In this document: in pieces, positions 1 through 7,900 of the stretch
Layout of the letters: the number at the start of each line of letters is the position of its first letter
Position numbering within the stretch: the stretch's first letter is position 1
Assembly: GCA_964481445.1 (NCBI GenBank)
Contig: CAYZTQ010000015.1
Location: 1-29,355, forward strand
Direction of reading: 5' to 3'
Source: UBA1038 sp964481445
GTDB lineage: Bacteria; Bacillota; Clostridia; Christensenellales; Aristaeellaceae
DNA: 29,355 nt
Made by a program: the position numbers and the translations under genes
Notes under the pieces: generated by a model
Seen by the model: only the letters and a program-made list of their open reading frames with translations
Database searches by the model: none
Told to the model about the DNA's origin: nothing

Positions 1-104
1 TTGGTATAAGGCGTTGACGCGGTTCGCGGCAATGAGACGGAAGATTCCTGCCATAGCAGATATTCCAAATAGGCGGCGGGACCGCTTTGCGGCGTTCTGT
101 TTTC

Positions 105-133
105 TTGACAGTAAGAGGCTTTGACTGTACTAT
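105..133 (+). promoter_or_regulatory. Promoter of the GntR regulator gene
   Basis: A perfect -35 TTGACA (105-110) is followed after 17 bases by TACTAT (128-133), which fits a housekeeping sigma-A promoter. A second -10-like TATAAT overlaps at 131-136, but its spacing of 20 is poor. Transcription would begin near 140, leaving a leader of about 20 bases before the ATG at 160. Bases 1-104 hold no gene I can recognise; one frame is open from 2 to 124 and could be the last codons of an upstream gene, but it has no recognisable motif. Confidence 0.7.
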
Positions 134-159
134 AATTGCTATGTGGAGGGCCGATAAAG

Positions 160-852
160 ATGCAAGTTGTTAATACGCAGGATATCAGCAAACCGATTCG
201 TGATATTGCTTATGAGACGCTGAAGCAAGCCATCATCACCGGTGAATTGCCCGCCGGCTATCGCATTGTTGAGACTGTGTTTGCCAACAAACTCCACATC
301 AGCAGAACCCCTCTGCGCGAAGCCTTCCGCAAGCTTGAACTGGATGGGCTTGTTTCCTGCGAGGTGCGCCGCGGTGTCATTGTGCGCGCCTTTACTATCG
401 AAGATATTGAAGAGATATACGGTATCCGCAATGCGCTGATGATGATGATTATTCCTTCTGTGATTGAAAATATCACCGAAGATGATTTTAGAGAACTGGA
501 GCATATTCTGGCGGCGATGGATATCAGTGAAAGGGATGCTGACAGTGCGGCGCTGGCCGTTCAAAACAGGCAGTTTCACCGAACCATCGAGCGTATATCG
601 CAAAAGAAAAGAATCCTTCGCGTGATTGACAGCCAGGAAGAATATATCATGCGTTTTTCCGCGCTTGCGATTGCCAGTGTAGTGCGCCGCACCAGCGCCC
701 ATCAGGAGCATCATCTGATGCTGACGTATCTCAAAGAGCGCGATGAGAAGAAACTCGTCAGCCTGATGCAGCGTCACCTGGAGGAAAGCAAGAACGTGTG
801 CCTCAAGGCCGTTAAGGGACATGTGGGGAATGTTGACCGCGTTCCTTCGTAA
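160..852 (+). CDS. GntR/FadR-family transcriptional regulator
   Basis: This is a 230-residue DNA-binding regulator. Residues ~8-75 form the GntR winged helix-turn-helix (AYETLKQAIITGELPAG, then SRTPLREAFRKLELDGLV). Residues ~80-215 form an all-helical FCD-type effector domain with histidines in the usual places (NRQFHRTI, HQEHHLML, MQRHLEES), typical of metal- or carboxylate-sensing FadR-subfamily proteins. I chose ATG 160 because GGAGGG lies 9 bases upstream; the frame also opens at a TTG at 136, which would put the RBS inside the gene. It sits 60 bases before fhs on the same strand, so regulation of fhs or autoregulation is plausible. The ligand cannot be told from sequence. FCD regulators usually bind small organic acids, so this is family knowledge, not proof. 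Confidence 0.9.
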   Translation: MQVVNTQDISKPIRDIAYETLKQAIITGELPAGYRIVETVFANKLHISRTPLREAFRKLELDGLVSCEVRRGVIVRAFTIEDIEEIYGIRNALMMMIIPSVIENITEDDFRELEHILAAMDISERDADSAALAVQNRQFHRTIERISQKKRILRVIDSQEEYIMRFSALAIASVVRRTSAHQEHHLMLTYLKERDEKKLVSLMQRHLEESKNVCLKAVKGHVGNVDRVPS

Positions 853-912
853 AATGATGAAATCCCCTGTTGGGGTTATAGGATTGTTTTATAAATTTTA
901 CAGGAGGCAGTT

Positions 913-2580
913 ATGACCGATATCCAGATTGCCCAGGCGGCTGAGATGATGCCCATTGAAACCCTGGCCAAAGACATAGGTCTTTCGTCCGAATCCCTGT
1001 CACCCTATGGCCGCTACATCGCGAAAGTGGATCCGGCCTGCTATCAGGATCTGCCCAGACGCGCCAAGCTGATTCTGGTGACCGCCATCACGCCGACGCC
1101 CGCGGGCGAAGGGAAGACCACCATCAGCATCAGCCTGGCAGACGGCCTTCATCATAACGGGAAATCTTCTATGCTGGCGCTTCGCGAACCCTCCCTGGGG
1201 CCGGTATTTGGCATGAAGGGCGGCGCGACAGGCGGCGGTTATGTGCAGGTGCTGCCGATGGAGAATATCAACCTTCACTTTACGGGCGATCTCCACGCCA
1301 TCACGACCGCCAACAACCTGCTTGCCTCTATGGTGGATAATCATATTCAGCAGGGTAACGCGCTGAATATTGACCCGAGGCGCATCACCTTCCGCCGCTG
1401 CATGGATTTGAATGACCGGCAGCTGCGCAATATCGTGAGCGGCTTGGGCGGAAGCGCGAACGGAATGCCTCGCGAGGATGGGTTTGATATCACGGCGGCC
1501 AGCGAGGTGATGGCCACCTTCTGTATGGCCCAGGATCTTCAGGATTTGAAAGAGCGCCTTTCACGCATCGTCGTGGCCCGAAACTACGAGGGGAAACCCG
1601 TTACCTGCGGCCAGATTGGCGCGCAGGGAGCTATGGCCGCGCTGCTGCGCGACGCCGCCATGCCCAACCTTGTCCAGACAATTGAGCATACACCCTGCCT
1701 GATTCACGGAGGCCCCTTTGCTAATATCGCGCACGGCTGCAACAGCGTTATTGCGACAAGGCTTGCGCTCAAACTTGCCGATTACGTGATCACAGAGGCC
1801 GGCTTCGGCGCGGATCTTGGCGCTGAGAAATTCCTCGACATCAAGTGCCGCCAAAGCGGCCTGTGGCCGGATTGTGTGGTGCTGGTAGCGACCATCCGCG
1901 CCCTCAAGCATCACGGCGGCGTTGCGAAGGCCGATCTTGGGAAAGAGAACCTTGATGCGCTTGAAAAGGGACTTCTGAATCTGCGGCAGCACGCAAAGAA
2001 TATTCGTGAAGTATGGAAGCTGCCCGTTGTTGTTGCTTTGAATCACTTTGCCAGTGATACGCAGGCGGAAATTGATGCCGTGCTGCGTGCGGCCGATGAG
2101 ATGGGCGTTCCCTGCAGGTTCAGCGACGGCTGGGCCCAGGGCGGCAAGGGGGCGGCGGAGCTGGCGGCCTGCGTTTCAGATTTGCTGGAAGGTTCCAAAC
2201 CATCCGCTCCGTCCTATACCTATTCCGATGAAATAGGGCTCGCGGAAAAAATCGAAGCGGTGGCAAAACGCATCTATCACGCGGGAAGCGTTGCCTTCAC
2301 CGCAAAAAGCCGAAATACAATCAAACAGCTTGAAGAGGATGGCTGGGGGAAAGCGCCGGTGTGCATCGCCAAGACACAGTATTCTTTCAGCGATAACCCC
2401 AAACTGCTGGGGGCGCCCGAAGGCTATGAGCTGACGATCCGCGATGTACGCCTGTCTTCCGGCGCGGGCTTTGTCGTCGCCTTTGCCGGCGATATTATCG
2501 CGATGCCTGGCTTGCCCAAGCAGCCGGCCGCTCTTCAGGTAGATGTAAACAGCGAGGGAAAGATTGAAGGTATATTCTAA
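913..2580 (+). CDS. fhs: Formate–tetrahydrofolate ligase
   Basis: This cytoplasmic enzyme joins formate to tetrahydrofolate using ATP, giving 10-formyl-THF for purines, formyl-Met and, in acetogens, the methyl branch of the Wood–Ljungdahl pathway. At 555 residues it is family length and looks complete. The N-terminal ATP loop TPAGEGKT is at residues 62-69, followed by SISLADGL. FGMKGGATGGGYVQVLPME and the ITEAGFGADLGAEKF segment are characteristic of the family. An AGGAGG site lies 7 bases before the ATG. The 60-base gap from the GntR gene contains only a small CCCC/GGGG dyad (864-875) and no convincing promoter, so co-transcription with the regulator is likely. Its 3' end overlaps the following gene by 17 bases. 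The rest of the Wood–Ljungdahl pathway is not in this window. Confidence 0.98.
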   Translation: MTDIQIAQAAEMMPIETLAKDIGLSSESLSPYGRYIAKVDPACYQDLPRRAKLILVTAITPTPAGEGKTTISISLADGLHHNGKSSMLALREPSLGPVFGMKGGATGGGYVQVLPMENINLHFTGDLHAITTANNLLASMVDNHIQQGNALNIDPRRITFRRCMDLNDRQLRNIVSGLGGSANGMPREDGFDITAASEVMATFCMAQDLQDLKERLSRIVVARNYEGKPVTCGQIGAQGAMAALLRDAAMPNLVQTIEHTPCLIHGGPFANIAHGCNSVIATRLALKLADYVITEAGFGADLGAEKFLDIKCRQSGLWPDCVVLVATIRALKHHGGVAKADLGKENLDALEKGLLNLRQHAKNIREVWKLPVVVALNHFASDTQAEIDAVLRAADEMGVPCRFSDGWAQGGKGAAELAACVSDLLEGSKPSAPSYTYSDEIGLAEKIEAVAKRIYHAGSVAFTAKSRNTIKQLEEDGWGKAPVCIAKTQYSFSDNPKLLGAPEGYELTIRDVRLSSGAGFVVAFAGDIIAMPGLPKQPAALQVDVNSEGKIEGIF

Positions 2581-3754
2581 GGGTTGTTTGTATAGAAACA
2601 GGTTCGCAAAGAAAGTTCTTTCTTTTGTGCTGCTCCTTCTTCTGACGATGCCGTTGGGTGGGTACGCGGATGAAGAGGTATCTCTTTTCACAAAGCCCAC
2701 GGCCACGCCTGAGCCAGCGGTGGCAGAAGCGGCTGAGAATGTCAGCCCGGAGAATGCCGGGGGGCAGGAATCAGCAGCAAATGAAGCAGCCTTGCAGCCG
2801 GACGGCAGCGTTCTTATTACCATCAGCGCCGGCGGCGATTTGACCTTTGGCGATGACGTGCGGAAGGGCAAAAAAATATTTGAAGAGGAACTGAAGCGGC
2901 ATCACGGCGATCTGAGCTTTGTTGCGCAGAACGTGCGCGATATTTTGCAAAAAGATGATCTGAGCATTGTAAACTTCGAAACAAACCTGACCACCGCTCC
3001 GGTTTATAAGAAAAATAACGATTATGTGTTTTCTGCACCTCTGTCCTATGTGGAAATACTGCATCACTTTGGCATCGAGGCCGTCAGCTATGAAAACAAC
3101 CACGCCATGGATCACGGAACGGCCGGCATCGAGGAAACACAAAAGACTTTGACAGAAGCCGGCATTACCTGGAGCACTGAGGCGAATCCCGCGGTGTATG
3201 AGACCAAGGGTGTGAGGATCGGCATTCTCTCGTACCAGACATTCAATTATCATTACCGTGAGCTGCGCGATATCATCCCGCAGGATATTGCATCGATGCG
3301 TCAGCGCAGCGATATCATCATTGTCAGCGTTCATTGGGGCCGGGAAAAGGATTATGTCCCCAATGAGGTTCAGACAGAGATAGGCCGGCTGGCCGTTGAC
3401 GCGGGGGCTGATCTGGTGATGGGCCATCACAGCCACCGCATCAACCCGATTGAAGAATATAATGGAAAGTATATCGCCTACTCGCTGGGGAACTTCTGCT
3501 TCTCGGGCAACTCAAACCCCTCTGATATGTCTTCCTTTATTCTTCAGGTGCGCTTCAGCGTCAAGGATGGCCAGATTCTTCAGCAGAGTTTCCGCATCAT
3601 TCCTATGCGGATATCTTCCAAGAAGAGCGAGAATGACTTTATTCCGACCCCCTATACGGAGCAGCGCCAGATTGATACCGTCATCAACACCTTACTGTCT
3701 AACAGCAAAAAACTTCCGTATGCTGTAAAGAACTATCCGCTTGACTGGGAATAA
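2564..3754 (+). CDS. Secreted CapA-family (poly-gamma-glutamate synthesis type) protein
   Basis: The 396-residue protein begins with a basic stretch and a hydrophobic core (LSFVLLLLLTMPLGGYA, residues ~19-35), that is, a signal peptide. An Ala/Glu-rich linker (~45-80) follows, then a CapA/PgsA-type calcineurin-like phosphoesterase domain (~84-350). Visible motifs are GGDLTFGDD (90-98), NFETNLTT (137-144), NNHAMDHG (178-185), HWGRE (256-260) and MGHHSHRI (285-292). Family members take part in poly-gamma-glutamate or capsule assembly, though most distant ones have unknown substrates. No CapB or CapC partner is present here, so a capsule role is unsupported. I chose the TTG at 2564, inside the end of fhs, because GAGGG lies 5 bases upstream; a TTG at 2588 preceded by AAGGG is an alternative. 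Either start keeps the signal peptide. Confidence 0.85.
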   Translation: MKVYSKGCLYRNRFAKKVLSFVLLLLLTMPLGGYADEEVSLFTKPTATPEPAVAEAAENVSPENAGGQESAANEAALQPDGSVLITISAGGDLTFGDDVRKGKKIFEEELKRHHGDLSFVAQNVRDILQKDDLSIVNFETNLTTAPVYKKNNDYVFSAPLSYVEILHHFGIEAVSYENNHAMDHGTAGIEETQKTLTEAGITWSTEANPAVYETKGVRIGILSYQTFNYHYRELRDIIPQDIASMRQRSDIIIVSVHWGREKDYVPNEVQTEIGRLAVDAGADLVMGHHSHRINPIEEYNGKYIAYSLGNFCFSGNSNPSDMSSFILQVRFSVKDGQILQQSFRIIPMRISSKKSENDFIPTPYTEQRQIDTVINTLLSNSKKLPYAVKNYPLDWE

Positions 3755-3779
3755 GCAGTTGTAGAAACAGGGGAAGAGG

Positions 3780-4748
3780 ATGCGAGCGAAGATCATGCTT
3801 GTCAGCGGCAGCGAGACGGCTTTGGGCCTCTTGCTGTTTGTAGAGCAGGTACTGACTGATCTGGCCGTCGCCTTCGGGCATTCCTTTGTGCTTATAGAGG
3901 ATAAGGCGTCAGCGCTTTCCAAAAAGGAATACGGCTCTCCCATGACGGAGGAGCTGATAGAGAACGCTGCTGACTGTGACGGAATATTGTACCTGTCCCC
4001 GGATCGAGAAGGATTGCCCGAGCTTGCCGAAGGGCTTGGATGCATACTGGGCTGCCATGTCTTTGCCCTGCCTGACGCGCTGAATGAGTTTTCTGCCTTG
4101 AAAACGGATCAGCTTCCCCGTGGCTTACTGGCCTATCCTTTGACCGGAAGAGAAGAGGATTGGGAAACCTGCGCCGATTCCCTATTTGAACTATCTAAAG
4201 AGCTAAAGTTTTCTGTGGCCGTTATCCCCTTCAGCGGAGAGAGAGGGGAAAGGTGGAATCAAGCGGTGCGGGCTGCTGAGACGAAACAGCAGGTGCTATC
4301 TGAGAAGGTGTCGGCGCAGAATTTTATCAGGAAGCTGATTGAAAATCCACAGGAAATGGGAAGCCTGCTGGCTGCCCCGGCGCTTGCCCATTCATCCATC
4401 TATGCTGCAGCGACGGCGCTGTGCGGCAAAGCGGAGAGCTTCGTATATGATTCGTTTTGGAATGTGAAAGGGCCCAGACTCTATTCTTCGATTCTATCTG
4501 ATGCTGCTTCCGCGGAGGCTGTTAATCCCTTTGGCACCCTTTTCGCTGCCTGCGACATGCTGAAGCATGGGTTTGGTTTAAATAAAGAAGCGGAATTTCT
4601 GTTTACCTGCTGCAAGAATGCGCTGGAAGCCGGTTGGCGCACGGCCGATACAGCGGCCGGGGATGAAGCGGGCGTTGTTCCTGCGCAGGATATTATTCGA
4701 ATAATCAGCGAGCAGATTGAGCTTGTGGCGGCTTTGACGCCTCGCTGA
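3780..4748 (+). CDS. Degenerate isopropylmalate/isocitrate dehydrogenase-like protein
   Basis: The 322-residue protein has the layout of the beta-decarboxylating dehydrogenase family (LeuB, Icd) but not its active site. Residues 51-71 (YGSPMTEELIENAADCDGILY) mirror the G-x-PLPEETLE..K-x-ADAVLLG stretch of LeuB. Residues 186-193 (LIENPQEM) mirror LI-x-NPxxF. Residues 246-292 mirror the C-terminal IANPIATILSAAMML..YSFGL..GYRTADIA block, including NP (249-250) and GWRTADTA (285-292). Where LeuB has VDNAAMQL, GDILSDE and the NAD loop GSAPDIAGK, this protein has VSAQNFIRKL, AHSSIYA and an unrelated LYSSILSDAASAE, so the metal-binding aspartates and the NAD loop are lost. The reading frame is intact with ordinary codon use, so it is a pseudoenzyme rather than a broken gene. 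It lies 25 bases after the CapA gene and 16 before the next, presumably in one operon. Function unknown. Confidence 0.7.
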   Translation: MRAKIMLVSGSETALGLLLFVEQVLTDLAVAFGHSFVLIEDKASALSKKEYGSPMTEELIENAADCDGILYLSPDREGLPELAEGLGCILGCHVFALPDALNEFSALKTDQLPRGLLAYPLTGREEDWETCADSLFELSKELKFSVAVIPFSGERGERWNQAVRAAETKQQVLSEKVSAQNFIRKLIENPQEMGSLLAAPALAHSSIYAAATALCGKAESFVYDSFWNVKGPRLYSSILSDAASAEAVNPFGTLFAACDMLKHGFGLNKEAEFLFTCCKNALEAGWRTADTAAGDEAGVVPAQDIIRIISEQIELVAALTPR

Positions 4749-4764
4749 GGAGAGAAGAAAAGGC

Positions 4765-5877
4765 ATGCAGTTTCCTGATTATGAAAGATGCGGTGTCAAT
4801 ATAGCCGCGTCTATTTTAAAGGAATTCGGCCTTGAAAGCTCTCACCGGACGCTGAGGGAGCTTGATATGGCGCTGTCCAAGCGCAGTTACCGCAACATTA
4901 TCGTGATGCTGTTTGACGGCATGGGAATGGACGCCATCGGGAAGCATGCGCCGAAAGACGGTTTTTTGAGGAGTCGGCGCACGGATGTATTGTCTGCCGT
5001 GTTTCCCTCAACTACGGCGGCGGCTACAACCAGCCTGATCAGCGGGCTGGAGCCGGGAGAGCACGGGTGGGTGGGATGGACACTGCATTTTTCCGACATC
5101 GGGAAAAGCGTTGATGTGTTTCCCAATCATATTCAGTTTACAAAGCAGCGCGCAGCTGAAAGCTCTGTTGCGATGGCGCACTTTCCTTACATCCAGGTGA
5201 CGGAGCGGGTCTCACAATCCGGGCGGGGGAAAGGACAGAGTGTTTCGCCTTTTCACGGAATCATTGCGGATTCACTTGAAAAGCTCTTTTCTGAGACTGA
5301 AAAACTGATGCATGAAACGGGCAGGCACTATATCTATGCCTATTGGCCTGAGCCGGATCATTCGATGCACCTGCATGGATGCGCAAGCGCCAAAATCACC
5401 CGGGTGATGGCAGAGATTGACGAAAGGCTGAAGGGTTTTTCAGAGCGCCTTAGCCCGGAGGATCTGGTGATTGTAACGGCGGATCATGGGCTAATCGACG
5501 GCATACCGGAATTTTTTGAAGATTATCCGAAGCTTGAAATGATGCTGCGTCTGGCCCCGTGCGTAGAGCCGCGGGCTGCCGCTCTGTATGTGAAACAAGA
5601 GTGCATTGAAGCTTTCCCTCAGGCCTTCAAAGAGGCCTTTGGTGATCACTACCTGCTGTACACGCAAAAAGAAGCCCTGAAAAGCGGGCTGTTTGGCATC
5701 AATGCATACAGAAGCGAGCTGCCGTCCTTAATAGGGGACTTCTTTGCGGTATCTACAGGCCCGCATGCCCTGTACCTGAAGCACGAGCATTGCGGCCTGA
5801 TCGGCATGCATGCCGGGCTTACGGAGCAGGAAATGAATGTGCCGATGATCTTATTGCAATCGCCGGAGCAGGACTGA
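4765..5877 (+). CDS. Alkaline phosphatase superfamily hydrolase (type I phosphodiesterase/nucleotide pyrophosphatase-like)
   Basis: The 370-residue protein carries the two-metal site of the alkaline phosphatase superfamily. It has LFDGMGMD with Asp51, the nucleophile region FPSTTAAATTSL (Thr84, possibly Thr83), EPDHSMHLHG (Asp198, His202), TADHGL (Asp240, His241) and a late GMHAGL (His349). No signal peptide or membrane segment is seen, so it is predicted to be cytoplasmic. Family members hydrolyse phosphate mono- or diesters, including nucleotides and sugar or phosphonate derivatives; the sequence does not fix the substrate. An AAAAGG site precedes the ATG. It is the last gene of the + strand cluster and is followed by a hairpin terminator that lies inside the 3' end of the opposite-strand apbE. 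Confidence 0.87.
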   Translation: MQFPDYERCGVNIAASILKEFGLESSHRTLRELDMALSKRSYRNIIVMLFDGMGMDAIGKHAPKDGFLRSRRTDVLSAVFPSTTAAATTSLISGLEPGEHGWVGWTLHFSDIGKSVDVFPNHIQFTKQRAAESSVAMAHFPYIQVTERVSQSGRGKGQSVSPFHGIIADSLEKLFSETEKLMHETGRHYIYAYWPEPDHSMHLHGCASAKITRVMAEIDERLKGFSERLSPEDLVIVTADHGLIDGIPEFFEDYPKLEMMLRLAPCVEPRAAALYVKQECIEAFPQAFKEAFGDHYLLYTQKEALKSGLFGINAYRSELPSLIGDFFAVSTGPHALYLKHEHCGLIGMHAGLTEQEMNVPMILLQSPEQD

Positions 5878-5902
5878 TTCTCTGTAAGCCCTGCGCGATC
5901 AG

Positions 5903-6991
5903 CTATCTGACCGGATTAGTGGCCCCCTGCGAGCGGGCCGCTTTTTTGATGCCGTCGGTCATTTCAACGCTTCTGTCATTCAGCACCCACAGCGCCTCGA
6001 CCCCTTCCAGCGCGTCGACAAAAGCCCGCCCTTCTTCATAGGGCATCAGGAAAACCACAGTGGAAAGCAGGTCGGCCCAGCCGGAATCTTCCGTGATGAT
6101 GGTGACCGAGCGCATGTAATCCGTAGGCATCAGAGTGTCGGGGGAAATCAGGTGATGATAGCGCTTCCCGTCATACTCATAATACCTTTGATAGTCTCCA
6201 CTGGTGACCGTGGACATATCGCGTAGAAAGAGTACGTCCATCAGGTCGGTGTTCGGGTCGCCCAATACAGCGCCGTCCGGATCCTGTATGGCGACGCCCC
6301 AATTGTCCCGCCCGTCTTTCGGGCCGTGTCCAAGCCGCACATTGCCGCCGGCATTGATATAGAATGAAGTTACTTCGCTCTTCAGCATTTCCTTCGCGAC
6401 AAGCTCGGTCGCGTATCCCTTTGCCACCGCGCCCAGATCGATGGAAAGCTCGGGGTCGGCATAGAAAACGCTCATGGCCGCTTCGTCCAGCACAATATCA
6501 TCGATATCGGTATGAAGGTTGGCTTTCTGAAGCTTTTCCATATCCGGGAGATATGTTTTATCGGGGTTCTCAATAGAATAGGTTCGCGCATCATGCCAGA
6601 GGCTCAGCACGCTTCCAAACGCGATGTTGTTTCTGCCTTTTGTAGGGAGATACTGCTCTTTGGCAAATTTGATCAGGTCAAAGAGAGCTTTGTCCACGAC
6701 AACCGGGGCTTTTCCCGCATCGCGGTTCAGCGTATAGAGATTATTGATGCCTTCATAGGGGTGGAAGTTATCGTACAGACGATGATAGGCAAGAAACATC
6801 TCCTCGGCCTTTGCGGCTGCCTGATCAAAGATTTGCTGATTTCTGGCAAATCCCTGTATCGTAATCACTGTATCGAAAGCGCCAAAGAATGTTTTGGTAA
6901 ACTTATCAAGCTGTTCTGTTTGCCGGGGCGCGCAGGCTGCAAGACCGAAGCAAAGGGCTGTAAGCAGAAGGATGGCTGTGAGTCGCTTCAT
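5903..6991 (-). CDS. apbE: FAD:protein FMN transferase, lipoprotein
   Basis: ApbE transfers FMN from FAD to a Thr/Ser of target flavoproteins such as the NqrC/RnfG subunits of Na+-pumping complexes, on the outer face of the membrane in Gram-positive bacteria. The protein of 362 residues begins with a lipoprotein signal ending in the lipobox LAAC (Cys20). It contains GAFDTVITIQGF, the Mg/FAD site region SIDLGAVAKGYATEL, the INAGGNVR motif and TSGDYQRYYEYDGKRYHHL(I)SP, all typical of ApbE. I took ATG 6991 because it gives a clean lipoprotein signal; the frame extends upstream to a TTG at 7012 that overlaps era, and the GGGAG there is rather far (14 bases) from the ATG. It is the last gene of the phoH–pgpH–ybeY/cdd–era operon, translationally close to era. 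No Rnf or Nqr gene is in this window. Confidence 0.95.
   Translation of the reverse strand: MKRLTAILLLTALCFGLAACAPRQTEQLDKFTKTFFGAFDTVITIQGFARNQQIFDQAAAKAEEMFLAYHRLYDNFHPYEGINNLYTLNRDAGKAPVVVDKALFDLIKFAKEQYLPTKGRNNIAFGSVLSLWHDARTYSIENPDKTYLPDMEKLQKANLHTDIDDIVLDEAAMSVFYADPELSIDLGAVAKGYATELVAKEMLKSEVTSFYINAGGNVRLGHGPKDGRDNWGVAIQDPDGAVLGDPNTDLMDVLFLRDMSTVTSGDYQRYYEYDGKRYHHLISPDTLMPTDYMRSVTIITEDSGWADLLSTVVFLMPYEEGRAFVDALEGVEALWVLNDRSVEMTDGIKKAARSQGATNPVR
5918..5947 (+). terminator. Intrinsic terminator of the + strand cluster, inside apbE
   Basis: AGTGGCCC (5918-5925) pairs with GGGCCGCT (5935-5942), 8 bp with one G·U, and the run of Ts 5942-5947 follows. It sits 40 bases after the stop of the phosphatase-like gene and lies within the last codons of apbE on the other strand (around KKAARSQGATN). 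Confidence 0.7.
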
Positions 6992-6999
6992 GTGACAGA

Positions 7000-7899
7000 T
7001 CAATTCTCCCAATATCCAAGTGATTTCAAATCGCCGCTGTTATCCATCCAGCCGGGCCGGACCTTGACCCAGAGCTGCAGGTTGACATGACATTGAAGCA
7101 GCGCTTCAATGTCTGCCCTCGCCTGAGAGCCGATGACTTTCAGCATCTCACCCTTGCGGCCGACAATGATGGTCTTGTGAGCGGCTCTCTCACAGTAGAT
7201 ATCTGCATGGATCTCCGTCAGATCCTTCCTGACTTCCTTGACGCTTAACACTTCAACGCCAATCCCGTGGGGCACCTCGTCCCGAAGGTTCAGCAGCGCT
7301 TTTTCTCTGATAATCTCGCCAATCATCTGGCGCTCGTTCTGATCTGTCCACAAATCATCAGGGTAGTATTTGGGACCGGCGGGAAGAATCTTCCTGATTT
7401 CCTCCATCAACACATCGATGCCTTCTCCGGAACGGGCGCTGACGGGCAGCACCATATCAAAGCCGTCCTCGGCAAAGGAAGCAATGATGGGCAGCAAATC
7501 CTGCGGCTTTACCAGATCGGTTTTGTTGAGAAGCAGAAATTTGGGCAGCTTGAGCGCCTTGAATTCGCGGAATATCTCATGATCCTCAGGCCGCGGCCTG
7601 CTGGCGTCAACCAATACGCAGAGAATGTCGATGCCCTGAACGGCATCCTGTACTGTTTTTTCCATGAATTCGCCCAGCCTGTTTTTGGGTTTATGGATAC
7701 CGGGCGTATCTACAAAAACAATCTGAGATTTGTCATCGCCGACAATGCCCAGAATCCTGTTTCGTGTGGTCTGGGGCTTGGGGGAAACGATGGAGACTTT
7801 TTCACCGACCAGACGATTGATCAGGGTGGATTTTCCCACGTTTGGCCTGCCGATCATTGCGACAAAACCGGAGTGAAATGTTTGAGCGCTACTATCCAT
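7000..7899 (-). CDS. era: GTPase Era, 30S ribosome assembly factor
   Basis: Era is a GTPase that binds 16S rRNA near its 3' end and checkpoints small-subunit assembly. At 299 residues it is normal length. The G1 loop GRPNVGKS is at residues 17-24, followed by switch I PQTTRNRILG, G3 DTPGI, G4 NKTD, G5 SARSGEG and a C-terminal KH domain with IIVGRKGEMLKVIG. ATG 7899 has AAGGA 7 bases upstream; an upstream extension of the frame to 7983 lies inside the preceding gene and does not resemble Era. Its ATG is separated by one base from the stop of the ybeY::cdd fusion, so it is probably translationally coupled. Confidence 0.98.
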   Translation of the reverse strand: MDSSAQTFHSGFVAMIGRPNVGKSTLINRLVGEKVSIVSPKPQTTRNRILGIVGDDKSQIVFVDTPGIHKPKNRLGEFMEKTVQDAVQGIDILCVLVDASRPRPEDHEIFREFKALKLPKFLLLNKTDLVKPQDLLPIIASFAEDGFDMVLPVSARSGEGIDVLMEEIRKILPAGPKYYPDDLWTDQNERQMIGEIIREKALLNLRDEVPHGIGVEVLSVKEVRKDLTEIHADIYCERAAHKTIIVGRKGEMLKVIGSQARADIEALLQCHVNLQLWVKVRPGWMDNSGDLKSLGYWEN

Positions 7900-7900
7900 G

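Noticed and set aside
2..124. Open frame at the left edge
   Set aside because: It could be the end of an upstream gene, but 40 codons without any motif or RBS do not support a call, and it overlaps the promoter of the GntR gene.
853..912. Possible tetrahydrofolate riboswitch before fhs
   Set aside because: Only 60 bases separate the genes, too short for the element, and its conserved segments are absent.
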